A DNA stretch of 36,472 nt from an uncultured Propionivibrio sp. (GCA_937923255.1 CALAIL010000074.1:1-36472), one strand, 5' to 3'; counted from the stretch's first letter, positions 1 through 8,078 are shown. The notes: generated by a model from the letters alone, not told the origin. Numbers and translations: made by a program.

Positions 1-73
1 GGGGAGCCGCTGACAGTACGAGTAGTACGGCAAGGCGAGCCAACGTCGTATTTTGGCGAAAGAAGGCACTATT
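1..73 (-). repeat. Correia-like intergenic repeat, copy A (truncated by window edge)
   Basis: Read on the minus strand this segment matches the two repeats at the right end of the window. From ACGTTGGCTC through GTCAGCGGCTC it is identical to copy C. The shared core includes CTCGCCTTGCCGTACTACTC. The outer end (about 55-73) is more diverged but keeps an ATAG start and the TTCGCCAAAATAC stretch. It lies in inverted orientation to the right-hand copies, and its other end runs off the window. Confidence 0.85.
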
Positions 74-130
74 TCAGCGGGGGTAACTGGCAACACCTGT
101 CCCCCAAAACCACACTCTCAATAAGATTAA

Positions 131-159
131 TTGTCAATAACAAATCGTTTGGATAGACT
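131..159 (+). promoter_or_regulatory. Candidate sigma70 promoter of the TonB/ABC/NnrS cluster
   Basis: TTGTCA (131-136), a 17-base spacer and TAGACT (154-159) match the -35/-10 consensus at 5/6 and 4/6 positions, inside the only AT-rich stretch upstream of the receptor gene. A small palindrome TTGT-N5-ACAA (131-143) overlaps the -35 box and could be an operator. The half sites do not clearly match Fur or FNR. The start would give a leader of roughly 320 bases before the ATG at 489, with a CGCGGC/GCCGCG hairpin (160-185) at its 5' end. I saw no known riboswitch in 160-488. This is inference from consensus only. Confidence 0.4.
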
Positions 160-488
160 CGCGGCGCGTTTTGGCAAATGCCGCGCAATGCTGCATTCCC
201 GCCGGTATCCGTGATGTCCGGGGTATCCGCGCAGGCCTTGGGCAGACGATTTTTGCTTGACCCTGCCTGCTGTCGCCGTCCCTGACCGCGAACCCGGCGC
301 AAGGGCGGCGAGCGCTTGCGTCGAGCCTGCGTATTTTCAGCGATTGTATGGAAAGCGCAGAAAGTGCGGGAAGGCAGCAAAGCCGCCCGCCGCCAAAACC
401 GCAGACCATGCACAAAGGAACGGAAAAACCAGAACGTCGCCCCAATCGACACCAACATTCAATAACGCAAATTTTTAGGAAGCTCATC

Positions 489-2645
489 ATGAACCGCTCA
501 TCTAGCACCTTCACGGCGCTTGTCACGCCGCTGGCCGCTGCGCTGGCTGCCCTGTTTGCGGCCGGCGCACAGGCACAGGCCGCCGAGACGCCATCGCGCG
601 CCCAATCCAGCGCACAACAATCCAGCGCACAACAATCCGGCGCGCAAGAAAACGAAGCGACCGCGCTATCCACGATCAATGTCACCGCCAAGGGCTACGC
701 CGCCGACGATAGCGAAACGCCGATCGCCACGACGGTGCTCACGCGCGAGGCGCTGGCGCACAAGCAGGCGCAGAACGTCGGCGAGGCGCTGCGCGGCGAA
801 CCCGGCCTGTCGGTCATGCTTGACGGCGCGCAGGGACAAAATCCGATCATCCGCGGACTGGGCAAGGACAGCATCGTGCTCTTGGTCGACGGCATGCGGC
901 TGAATTCCGCGCAGCCGGTCGGTGCGATCGCCTCGTTCATGTCGATGGGGCTGGCCGAACAGGTCGAAGTCGTCAAAGGCCCGGCCTCCGTACTCTACGG
1001 TACCGGCGCACTCGGCGGCGCCATCAACGTGCGGCTGCCGCAGGCGCGTTTCCAGCCGGGCGTGCACTTTGACACGCGGCTCGGCTACGACACTGCCAGC
1101 AAAGGGCTGCGCGGTGCGGGTGTCCTCAACGCAGCCAGTGACGACCATGCCCTGATGCTCGGCGTAGCGCGCTCGCAGCAACAGGATTACCGCACGCCGG
1201 AGGGCCGCGCCAACCGCACCGGCTATGATTCAGGCGCATTTATCGGCCAGTACCGTTTCCGCATCGACAGCGCACAGCAATTGCGCCTGTCGTTCCAGCA
1301 GCAGCGTGATGAAGACGTCTGGTATCCCGGCGCAACGCGTCCGCATAGGCTGCCTGTTATCGGCAGCGTCACGACGCATTCGCCGCGCCAGACGCGCCGC
1401 CTGTACGAGGCCGGTTACAGTTTCAAGGGGGCGGGCGAGCAGCCGCTGAATGTCGACGTGCGCGTCTACCGGCAGGAAATGCAGCGCACCATCTACGCCC
1501 ACGCCAACAGACTGGGGCGCGACATCATCCTCAATTCGGTGAAGTTCGCCACCAACGGCGTCGATGCGCGCGCCGACTGGCTCGCCCACCCGCAACATCT
1601 GCTTTCCTTCGGCGTCAATCTCTGGCGCATGAACGCCGAACCGGACAGCCGCACCGCCCAACCGCCGCAGTTCCGGAATTTCGTCACGACCCTGCCGTTC
1701 ACCAACGGCAAGATGCACGCTACCGGCCTCTACCTGCAAGACGACATGCGTTTCGGCAAGCTGAACGTGCTGGCCGGTCTGCGTCATGACCGGGTGCGCG
1801 GCAGCGCCGGCTCGATGAACAGCGGCCGCATCACCTCTGGCCTGGCGCGTGAGGACAGCGCCACCTCCGCCAGCCTCGGCGTCATTTACGAAGCCGCGCC
1901 GCTCCTGCGTCCTTACGCCAACCTCTCACGCGCCTTCCGCGCCGCCGACCTGCGCGAGCGCTACCAGTCCGGCCTGCGCAATAACGGCTACTACTACGCC
2001 GGCAGCCCGCAAATCAAGCCGGAAACGGCGACGCAGTTCGAGATCGGCCTGAAAGGCGCAAGCGAACGTCTCAACTACCAGATTTCCGCCTACCGCACCC
2101 GCATCGACGACTACATCACCGGCATGCGCCTGAGCGGCCGCGCCGCGATCGCCGCCTGCGGCGCAGCCAATGCCGGCGCCTGCATGCAGACGGTCAATCT
2201 TGGCCACGCCACGCTGACCGGCCTGGAAGCCGCACTGCACTGGCAGTTCGCCGCCGGCCACTGGCTGCATGCCGCCTATTCGCGCCTGCGCGGCAAAAAC
2301 GGCGATTTTGACGAACCGCTGTTCCAGATGCCGGCCGACGAGCTGACGCTGGGCTGGGAAGGCCGCCTCGCCCCCGCGTGGACAGCGGACGCCGGCGTGC
2401 GCCTGGTACGACGCCAGACGCGCGTAGCGACGCGCTTTGCGCGCGGCACCGAAGACGCGACACCGGGCTTCGGTGTGGTCGATATCGGCGCCACCTGGCG
2501 CTTTGCGCCCCGGCAGTCGCTGCGCGCCGCGATCAAGAATCTGGGCGACAAGCGCTATCACGAGCATCTGGCTGAAGGGCTGCCCGGCATGGAGGTGCAG
2601 GCGCCCGGCCGCAGCCTTCACCTCACCTGGGAAGGTCGCTTTTGA
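489..2645 (+). CDS. TonB-dependent outer-membrane receptor
   Basis: Predicted 718-aa outer-membrane receptor that takes up a scarce ligand with energy from TonB-ExbBD. The ATG at 489 is chosen over the longer frame from 348 because AGGAAG lies just upstream and a signal peptide follows (hydrophobic residues 8-27, AxA-type cleavage near 29-31). After it come three in-frame 5-residue repeats (QSSAQ, QSSAQ, QSGAQ; residues 39-53), a TonB-box-like stretch (ALSTINVTA), the plug domain with RGLGKDSIVLLVDGMRLN, and a beta-barrel ending in phenylalanine, as is usual for this family. The length fits. The ligand cannot be read from the sequence: siderophore, heme, copper chelate or another metallophore are all possible. 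It starts a co-directional cluster with an ABC importer, an FmdE-like protein and NnrS, 79 bases before the binding-protein gene. The family call is sure; the substrate is unknown. Confidence 0.93.
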   Translation: MNRSSSTFTALVTPLAAALAALFAAGAQAQAAETPSRAQSSAQQSSAQQSGAQENEATALSTINVTAKGYAADDSETPIATTVLTREALAHKQAQNVGEALRGEPGLSVMLDGAQGQNPIIRGLGKDSIVLLVDGMRLNSAQPVGAIASFMSMGLAEQVEVVKGPASVLYGTGALGGAINVRLPQARFQPGVHFDTRLGYDTASKGLRGAGVLNAASDDHALMLGVARSQQQDYRTPEGRANRTGYDSGAFIGQYRFRIDSAQQLRLSFQQQRDEDVWYPGATRPHRLPVIGSVTTHSPRQTRRLYEAGYSFKGAGEQPLNVDVRVYRQEMQRTIYAHANRLGRDIILNSVKFATNGVDARADWLAHPQHLLSFGVNLWRMNAEPDSRTAQPPQFRNFVTTLPFTNGKMHATGLYLQDDMRFGKLNVLAGLRHDRVRGSAGSMNSGRITSGLAREDSATSASLGVIYEAAPLLRPYANLSRAFRAADLRERYQSGLRNNGYYYAGSPQIKPETATQFEIGLKGASERLNYQISAYRTRIDDYITGMRLSGRAAIAACGAANAGACMQTVNLGHATLTGLEAALHWQFAAGHWLHAAYSRLRGKNGDFDEPLFQMPADELTLGWEGRLAPAWTADAGVRLVRRQTRVATRFARGTEDATPGFGVVDIGATWRFAPRQSLRAAIKNLGDKRYHEHLAEGLPGMEVQAPGRSLHLTWEGRF
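603..647 (+). repeat. Three 15-base tandem repeats within the receptor gene
   Basis: Units at 603-617, 618-632 and 633-647. The first two are identical (CAATCCAGCGCACAA) and the third differs by two A-to-G changes. The period is a multiple of three, so copy-number change would add or remove five residues (Q-S-S-A-Q) without a frameshift. The repeat lies between the signal peptide and the TonB box, in what should be a flexible periplasmic linker. Confidence 0.95.
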
Positions 2646-2724
2646 CGTCCTGAGCCTCTGACGTCCACTTCTAACCTTCTGAACTTCCGCCGAACCCATC
2701 AGTCCATCCTGCAAGGAGTTCACC

Positions 2725-3888
2725 ATGTCCTCATCCGACCCGCGCCGTCATCGCAACGGATCCGCCGAATCCTCGACATCATTGCGCGCTGCACCCTGCA
2801 CCGAAAATCCGGAAACGCCCGGCAACCCTGGCCGCCGCCGTCTGCTGGCGGCAGGTCTTGCCGGCGCCGCGCTGGCGCTGGGTGCGCCGTGGCGCGCCGG
2901 CGCACAGTCGCCCGCCAAAACCGCGATGCCGCTTAAGCGTCTGCCCAAACTGACGCTGGCCGGGCCATTTGCCACCGTTTCGTACCCGCTGATCCGCATC
3001 GCGGAGAGCGGCGCCCTGGCCGACGTGGCCGACCAGGTGGAATTCATCTCCTGGAAGAGCCCCGACCAGTTGCGCGCCATGGCCGTGAACAAGTCAGCGG
3101 ACTTTCTCGCCATGCCTAGCAATGTGCCCGCCAACCTCTACAACAAGGGCGTACCGCTCAAGCTGCTGAGCATCACTATCTGGGGCATTCTGTGGGTGCT
3201 CACACGCGACGCGAAGCTAAACCACATCGAAGATCTCAAGGGACAAGAACTCACCATGCACTTCAAGGGCGACATGCCGGACTGCACCTTCCGTCTGCTG
3301 GCGAAGCATGCGGGCATCGATCCCGATAAAGATGTAAAGCTGCGTTACGTCGCTACGTCGATGGAAGCCCTGCAACTACTGCTTATGCGCCGCACCGACA
3401 ACGTTCTGCTCGCCGAGCCTGCCGTGTCAATGGGGCTGCGCAAGAGCGGTTCTTTTCCGGTCAGCGTCATTGCGCCTGAGCTGCATCGCGGCATCGACAT
3501 TCAGGCCGAATGGGGCCGCCTCCTCAAACGCCCACCACGCATTCCGCAAGCGGGCGTCGCCATGCTGGAGCCACAGCTAGGCAATGCTATGCTGATCGAA
3601 CGCTTTCAACAAGCGCACGCCGAAGCCATCCATTGGTGCAAAACCCATCCGGAAGAATGCGGAAAAATGGTTGTCAAGCACATCAATATGCTCACCCCTG
3701 AGGCCGTAACCGATGCTATGCGCGCAGACAAGGCCGAACTTGTACCCGCCAGCCAGGCCCGTCCCGAGCTGGAATTTTTCTACCGACAGCTGATGGAGCA
3801 GCAGCCAGGTCTAGTTGGCGGCAAGCTACCAGACGACGGCTTTTATTACCAACCCACAACTTCTACGACAGCCGTCGCTGCCTCATGA
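2725..3888 (+). CDS. ABC transporter periplasmic substrate-binding protein (NitT/TauT-like, Tat signal)
   Basis: 387-aa binding protein of the NMT1/SsuA/ThiY-like class, which captures a small ligand in the periplasm for the permease/ATPase pair encoded next. AAGGAG lies 8 bases before the ATG at 2725. The N-terminus is long and polar, then GRRRLLAAG (residues 36-44), a hydrophobic run and an AGA-Q cleavage site near residue 60. This resembles a twin-arginine signal peptide, which would imply export of a folded protein; a Sec signal is not excluded. The body carries type-2 periplasmic-binding features such as a buried SKSADFLAMPSN-like segment and repeated domain swaps. The 3' end overlaps the permease start by 4 bases (ATGA). 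The ligand is unknown; family members bind nitrate, taurine, sulfonates, pyrimidine precursors and others. Confidence 0.88.
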   Translation: MSSSDPRRHRNGSAESSTSLRAAPCTENPETPGNPGRRRLLAAGLAGAALALGAPWRAGAQSPAKTAMPLKRLPKLTLAGPFATVSYPLIRIAESGALADVADQVEFISWKSPDQLRAMAVNKSADFLAMPSNVPANLYNKGVPLKLLSITIWGILWVLTRDAKLNHIEDLKGQELTMHFKGDMPDCTFRLLAKHAGIDPDKDVKLRYVATSMEALQLLLMRRTDNVLLAEPAVSMGLRKSGSFPVSVIAPELHRGIDIQAEWGRLLKRPPRIPQAGVAMLEPQLGNAMLIERFQQAHAEAIHWCKTHPEECGKMVVKHINMLTPEAVTDAMRADKAELVPASQARPELEFFYRQLMEQQPGLVGGKLPDDGFYYQPTTSTTAVAAS

Positions 3889-4697
3889 CGATACTACGCA
3901 CCTGGCTCGCCGAACTGCCCGCCTATCTGTGGGGCGGCTGGGGCGCCATCGCCAGCCTGTTCCTGCTCGTTGCCCTGTGGGAACTGATCGCCGGTCTCTA
4001 CGGCCCGCTGGTGCTGCCGGCGCCGCTGGAAACGGCCGAGACTCTGCGCCAGTTCATTGAGCAGGGCCATGCTTTTCGCGACGCCCTGCTATTGACGGCG
4101 CGGCGCGCCTTCGCCGGCCTCGCCCTGGCCGTCACTTTTGGCAGCCTGCTCGGCGTCGCCGCCGGCGTGTCGATGACCGCCTCGATGATGGCGCGCCCGT
4201 GGGTGACCGTGTTGCTGGGGACGCCGCCGATTGCCTGGCTGGTGCTGGCGATGCTGTGGTTCGGCACGGGCGACGGAACGCCGGTTTTCACCGTGTTCAT
4301 CGCCTGTTTCCCGGTCGTTTTCGCCGGCGGCATGCAGGGCGCGCGCACGCTGGAACAGCGCTGGCGCGATCTGGCGCAAACCTTCGCACTGCCCTGGCGC
4401 ATGCGGGTCACCGACATCTACCTGCCGCACGTCATCTCCTATCTGTTTCCCGCCGGGGTCGTCGCCCTCGGCAGCGCCTGGCGCGTCGTCGTCATGGCCG
4501 AGCTGCTGGCCTCGTCCAGCGGCGTCGGAGCGGCCTTGCAGGCCAGCCGCGCACAGCTGGACATGCCGGCCACGCTGGCCTGGATCAGCGTCGTCGTGCT
4601 GCTTCTGTTGGCGCTCGAATACCTGCTGCTGGAGCCGATCAAGCGCGAAATCGAGCGCTGGCGCGAGGCCGGCACACGAGCAGAGGGCAAGGCATGA
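3885..4697 (+). CDS. ABC transporter permease (NitT/TauT/SsuC-like)
   Basis: 270-aa inner-membrane permease. About six hydrophobic segments are visible, the first at residues 14-40. The cytoplasmic coupling (EAA-type) loop falls around DLAQTFALPWRMRVTDIYLP, about residues 160-180, which would contact the ATPase. It is preceded by a 4-base overlap with the binding protein and followed by a 4-base overlap with the ATPase (ATGA at 4694), so the three importer subunits are almost certainly translationally coupled. Length and motif placement are normal for the TauC/SsuC family. Nothing in the permease reveals the substrate. Confidence 0.92.
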   Translation: MTILRTWLAELPAYLWGGWGAIASLFLLVALWELIAGLYGPLVLPAPLETAETLRQFIEQGHAFRDALLLTARRAFAGLALAVTFGSLLGVAAGVSMTASMMARPWVTVLLGTPPIAWLVLAMLWFGTGDGTPVFTVFIACFPVVFAGGMQGARTLEQRWRDLAQTFALPWRMRVTDIYLPHVISYLFPAGVVALGSAWRVVVMAELLASSSGVGAALQASRAQLDMPATLAWISVVVLLLLALEYLLLEPIKREIERWREAGTRAEGKA

Positions 4698-5554
4698 ACA
4701 CGCCGGCGCTGACCGTCAGCGGCCTCAGCCACGCTTTCGCCATGCGTACCGTGCTGGAGGACGTCAATCTGCGCCTCGACGCTGGCCGGGCAATCGCACT
4801 GGTCGGCCCGTCGGGCTGCGGAAAAACGACGCTGCTCAACCTGTGCGCCAATCTGCTGAGCGTACAGTCAGGGCGCATCGACAATACCTTCGACCGCCCC
4901 GCCATGCTCTTCCAGCAACCGCATCTGCTGCCCTGGAAGAGCGTTCTCGACAACATCGCCCTCGGCCTCAAGGCGCGCGGCATGCCCCGTGCCGAACGGC
5001 TGGCCGCCGCCCGCCGCATGGGGCACGCCCTGGAGCTGGACGATATTGCCATCGAGCAATTTCCCGGTCAGCTTTCCGGCGGCATGCAAAGCCGTGCCGC
5101 GCTGGCGCGCGCATTGGTGCTGACGCCCGATCTGTTGCTGCTCGACGAACCCTTCGCCGCCCTGGACATCGGCCTCAAAGGCCAGATGCACCAACTGCTG
5201 CTCGCCGAAATGGCGCGCCGCCCACTCGCTGTGCTGATGATCACGCATGATGTGATGGAAGCCGTCACGCTGGCCGACAGCATCATCGTCATGGGCGGAC
5301 AGCCCGGGCGCATGCACTGGCGGCTCGATCTGCCGATACCGCCGGCGCGGCGCAGCGATGAGTGGATTTACCGCCAGACGGCGCTGTTGCTGGCGCAGCC
5401 GGCGGTACGCACCGCTTTCAACCTGCCTGCTGCCGCTGTTTCCCATCAGGCGCCGGTTGAGGCGCCTGGCGACGCTGATCCGTCCGCGCCCTTGTTTTCC
5501 GGCGCAGCCGTCGCCGGGTCGGTCACCCCCGCCAAATCCCCGACACAATGCTAA
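4694..5554 (+). CDS. ABC transporter ATP-binding protein (NitT/TauT/SsuB-like)
   Basis: 286-aa ATPase that powers the importer. Walker A GPSGCGKTT is at residues 38-46, the Q-loop FQQ at 73-75, the ABC signature LSGGM at 127-131, Walker B LLLLDE at 147-152 and the switch histidine H185 in MITHD. A longer frame begins at 4199 but lies inside the permease; the ATG at 4694 forms the ATGA overlap and begins the conserved fold. The last 35-40 residues, rich in Ala, Pro and Val, are a tail without recognisable domain. Near its start the DNA holds a perfect 8-base-pair hairpin (CAGGCGCC/GGCGCCTG, 5447-5468). It is not followed by a T-run, so it is not an obvious terminator. The next gene begins 78 bases later. 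Confidence 0.94.
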   Translation: MNTPALTVSGLSHAFAMRTVLEDVNLRLDAGRAIALVGPSGCGKTTLLNLCANLLSVQSGRIDNTFDRPAMLFQQPHLLPWKSVLDNIALGLKARGMPRAERLAAARRMGHALELDDIAIEQFPGQLSGGMQSRAALARALVLTPDLLLLDEPFAALDIGLKGQMHQLLLAEMARRPLAVLMITHDVMEAVTLADSIIVMGGQPGRMHWRLDLPIPPARRSDEWIYRQTALLLAQPAVRTAFNLPAAAVSHQAPVEAPGDADPSAPLFSGAAVAGSVTPAKSPTQC

Positions 5555-5632
5555 GAGCAGGGATTTCATTCTTTTTGCCGATGCCGCAACAAACGCTTTC
5601 AACCCACCCACTGACGATTCATCGACGCCGCC

Positions 5633-6286
5633 ATGACGCCCCACCACAGCACGACACCGACGACATTTCCCGAATTTTTTACCGACGCGCCGACGCTGCG
5701 CGTCTATGACCCATTGGCCGAATTTCTCGGCGCCGCAGCCGACGGCATCATCGAATACCGCTACGCCGACGCCGTGCGCCTGGCCGGGCATTCCTGCCCC
5801 ACGGTCGCCGGCGCCTACCTGATGGTCGTGCACGGCCTGCGCGCGCTGTACGGCGAAGCCTTGCCTGAACGCGGCGGCGTTGAGGCATGGATGCGCGGTG
5901 GCCGCGAGGAAGGAACCACCGGCGTCACGGCCGCCATCGTCACGCTCCTCACCGGCGCTGCCGCAGAAACCGGCTTTGGCGGCGTCGGCCCGGGGCATCG
6001 CTTCAGCCGCCGCAATCTATTGCACTACGAGGCGGATATCACGGGTTCGCTGGCGCTGCGCCGGCGCGACAATGGCGCAGGCGTACAGGTGAATTGCCAT
6101 CCGGCCCTTGTGCCGCCCGATGCAGCGATGCAGACGCTGATGCCAAAAGCCATCGGCGGCCAGGCCACCCCGGCGGAACAGCAACGATTCGCCGCACTCT
6201 GGCAGGCGCGCGTGCGCGCCATGCTTATCGACCACGCACACGATCCGCAGTTGATCGAGGTCTCTTCGTGGGCCGCCCCTGCCTGA
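5633..6286 (+). CDS. FmdE-like (formylmethanofuran dehydrogenase subunit E domain) protein
   Basis: 217-aa soluble protein without signal peptide. It carries the FmdE-type motif G-H-S-C-P at residues 52-56 (candidate metal ligands His53 and Cys55), then a Gly/Thr-rich segment EGTTGVTAAIVTLLTG (93-108), an AETGFGG stretch, RRNLLHYEA (126-134) and a second Cys-His pair (C155-H156). The bacterial FmdE-like family is poorly characterised; metal binding is likely from the motif but no reaction is established. It lacks the C-terminal zinc ribbon of classical FmdE. There is no clear ribosome-binding site before the ATG. It sits between the ABC ATPase and nnrS, suggesting a cytoplasmic role in handling the imported ligand or metal. 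Family call moderately sure; function unknown. Confidence 0.72.
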   Translation: MTPHHSTTPTTFPEFFTDAPTLRVYDPLAEFLGAAADGIIEYRYADAVRLAGHSCPTVAGAYLMVVHGLRALYGEALPERGGVEAWMRGGREEGTTGVTAAIVTLLTGAAAETGFGGVGPGHRFSRRNLLHYEADITGSLALRRRDNGAGVQVNCHPALVPPDAAMQTLMPKAIGGQATPAEQQRFAALWQARVRAMLIDHAHDPQLIEVSSWAAPA

Positions 6287-6383
6287 AGGCGGTGTGCCGA
6301 AAACCACACGGAAGCGAACGCCGCAAAACACACGGCTTGCAAATACACACCCACCCAAAACGCCATCCGCTCATCTAGAAGCA

Positions 6384-7730
6384 ATGCAAAAAACCCTTTC
6401 CAGCCGCCCCGACCCCGCAGAAATGCATAAGCCGGCATCGCCGCCCTCCCCCGCGCCTCTCCGGACACAACGCCGCATTCCGCCGTGGTCGCTCGCCCAT
6501 CCGCTATGGCTGTGCCCTTTCCGTCCATTTTTCGCGCTGGCCATCCTTTCTGCCGCCGGGTTGATCGCGCTGTGGGGAGCGTACCTCACCTTCGGCTGGC
6601 CGCTGCCCGACGTCCCCGATGGCCCTTTCGTCTGGCATGCGCATGAACTGCTCATGGGATGTGCCCTGGCCGCCGCTATCGGCTTCGTCCTGACGGCCGT
6701 GCCGGAATTCACCGAAACGCCCGATTTTCCGGCGGCATCGGTGCGTGTGCTTGTTTTGCTTTGGCTAACCGGACGCATCGCTTTCTGGCTCAGCGGCGCA
6801 TGGCCGCGCCCGGCGATGGCTACCGCCGCGCTTGCGCATCTGCTCCTGCTCGGCGGCCTGCTGAAACTGATTGCGCCGCCCATCTGGCGCGACCGCGAAC
6901 GACGCCAGCTTGCTTTTGTCGGCGCGCTATTGCTGATGATCGCGCTGACGGCGGGCTTTTACCTCGATGCCCTGCGCGGCGAGCCGCCTGCACGCTGGCT
7001 GCTGGCGCAGCTCGGCGCATTCATGGCGCTCATCATCATCGCCATGAGCCGCATCTCCATGCGCATCGTCAACGCCAGTATCGAGGAACGTCAAGACGCC
7101 GAACAGACCACGCAGACCGCTTTCGACGCCGCGGAAGCGCCCGAGCGCTATATTGCCCGGCCGCCGCGCCGCAACCTGGCCATCATTTGCATCGCGCTAT
7201 TCACCACCGCGCAGTGGTATCAGCCCGGCGGACGCATCAGCGCCTGGCTGGCGCTGGCTGCCGCCTGCGCCATGCTCAATCTGATGGGCGACTGGCACGT
7301 CGGCCGCGCGCTCTGGCGGCGCTGGCCGCTCATGCTGTATGCCTCTTACGCCGCGATGGCCGCCGGTTACGGCCTGACGGGACTCTCGCTGCTTGGCGAC
7401 GGGCTGCTCGCCAACGGCAGCCTGCATCTGCTCACCATCGGCGGATTGAGTCTGTCCATCTACGCGGTCATCGCCATTGCCGGGTACACCCACAGCGGTC
7501 TGGAAAAGGATGATCGCGCCTGGGTGCCGGTTGGCGCCTGCCTGCTCGCGGCCAGCGCGCCGCTGCGCGCCGCCGCCTCGCTCGCCGATGCGCCGATCCC
7601 TTTGCTAGCCTTGTCCGCTGCGCTGTGGTGCATTGCCTTTACGCTCATGGGCTGGCACATGCTGCCTGTTTTCATGCGCCCGCGCGCGGACGGGCGCAGC
7701 GGCTGCGCAGGCGTGCAGGGGGAAGATTAG
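6384..7730 (+). CDS. nnrS: NnrS-family heme/copper membrane protein
   Basis: 448-aa integral membrane protein of the NnrS family, which in denitrifiers contains heme and copper and protects against nitrosative stress. About twelve hydrophobic segments are visible. The conserved WHAHELLMG block follows the first helix (near residue 80), with further conserved features SRISMRI and GYTHSG, whose histidines are candidate metal/heme ligands. The frame opens with GTG at 6294, but the extra residues are polar and unlike the family; ATG 6384 is preferred and ATG 6423 is also possible, and no site has a strong ribosome-binding sequence. It is the last gene of the + strand cluster, 97 bases after the FmdE-like gene. 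Its presence links the uptake cluster to NO or heme/copper metabolism. Confidence 0.87.
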   Translation: MQKTLSSRPDPAEMHKPASPPSPAPLRTQRRIPPWSLAHPLWLCPFRPFFALAILSAAGLIALWGAYLTFGWPLPDVPDGPFVWHAHELLMGCALAAAIGFVLTAVPEFTETPDFPAASVRVLVLLWLTGRIAFWLSGAWPRPAMATAALAHLLLLGGLLKLIAPPIWRDRERRQLAFVGALLLMIALTAGFYLDALRGEPPARWLLAQLGAFMALIIIAMSRISMRIVNASIEERQDAEQTTQTAFDAAEAPERYIARPPRRNLAIICIALFTTAQWYQPGGRISAWLALAAACAMLNLMGDWHVGRALWRRWPLMLYASYAAMAAGYGLTGLSLLGDGLLANGSLHLLTIGGLSLSIYAVIAIAGYTHSGLEKDDRAWVPVGACLLAASAPLRAAASLADAPIPLLALSAALWCIAFTLMGWHMLPVFMRPRADGRSGCAGVQGED

Positions 7731-7812
7731 ACGATTGGCCGGGTTTAAATGCCCGGCAAGAAAACGATGCCCGGAAACCCGCGCAAACAGGGCAGAAAAC
7801 ATAAATCGCCCT

Positions 7813-7834
7813 GAGACGCCCTAAATACGCGGGG
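7813..7834 (-). repeat. Solo arm of the CCCGCGT-GGGCATCTC repeat
   Basis: GAGACGCCC, TAAAT, ACGCGGGG. On the minus strand this reads as CCCGCGT, five bases, GGGCGTCTC, one base different from the right arm of the nearby element at 8058-8078. Confidence 0.6.
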
Positions 7835-7943
7835 TTCAGCGCATCAAAAAACATAAAACGGAATATCGTGCCCGACGCCCGTTCACGTTTATCGGGCACA
7901 AATGCCTGTACAACCAGAAGCATTCTCTCCGCAACCCGCGTGA

Positions 7944-8078
7944 CCCGCGTGGACAGGGCATCTCAGCGTCTGCGCCTCTAAAACCCTTATGGATAAAGGA
8001 CCTCCGGGCAGCCCCTCTGGAATGCCCTATTTATAAGGGCTTTAGGGCGCCTGCCCGGAGATGCCCGAAATACGCGGG
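7944..8078. repeat. MITE-like palindromic element, about 135 bases
   Basis: The two ends are inverted copies: CCCGCGT-N5-GGGCATCTC at 7944-7964 and its complement GAGATGCCC-N5-ACGCGGG at 8058-8078. The similarity continues inward imperfectly for about 20-30 more bases: GCGCCTCTAAAACCCTTAT on the left against GCGCCCTAAAGCCCTTAT read from the right. It has no coding capacity. Size, terminal inverted repeats and intergenic position suit a miniature inverted-repeat element or REP-like structure. No target-site duplication is obvious, apart from a tandem ACCCGCGTG at the left edge. Confidence 0.6.

Noticed and set aside
160..488. Cobalamin or other known riboswitch upstream of the TonB receptor
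   Set aside because: I could not find a B12-box or another recognisable conserved core.
134..691. 185-codon minus-strand frame with Cys-rich repeats upstream of the receptor
   Set aside because: It overlaps the receptor start and its Cys/Ala repetition is the complement of the 15-base repeats; no ribosome-binding site.
5447..5468. Perfect 8-base-pair hairpin considered as a terminator after the ABC ATPase
   Set aside because: It lies inside the coding sequence and has no following T-run.
4868..5998. 376-codon open frame on the minus strand
   Set aside because: Antisense to the importer ATPase and the FmdE-like gene; Gly/Arg/His-rich shadow.
7738..7757. GCCGGG/CCCGGC hairpin considered as the nnrS terminator
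   Set aside because: It is followed by AAGAAAA rather than a T-run on the + strand.
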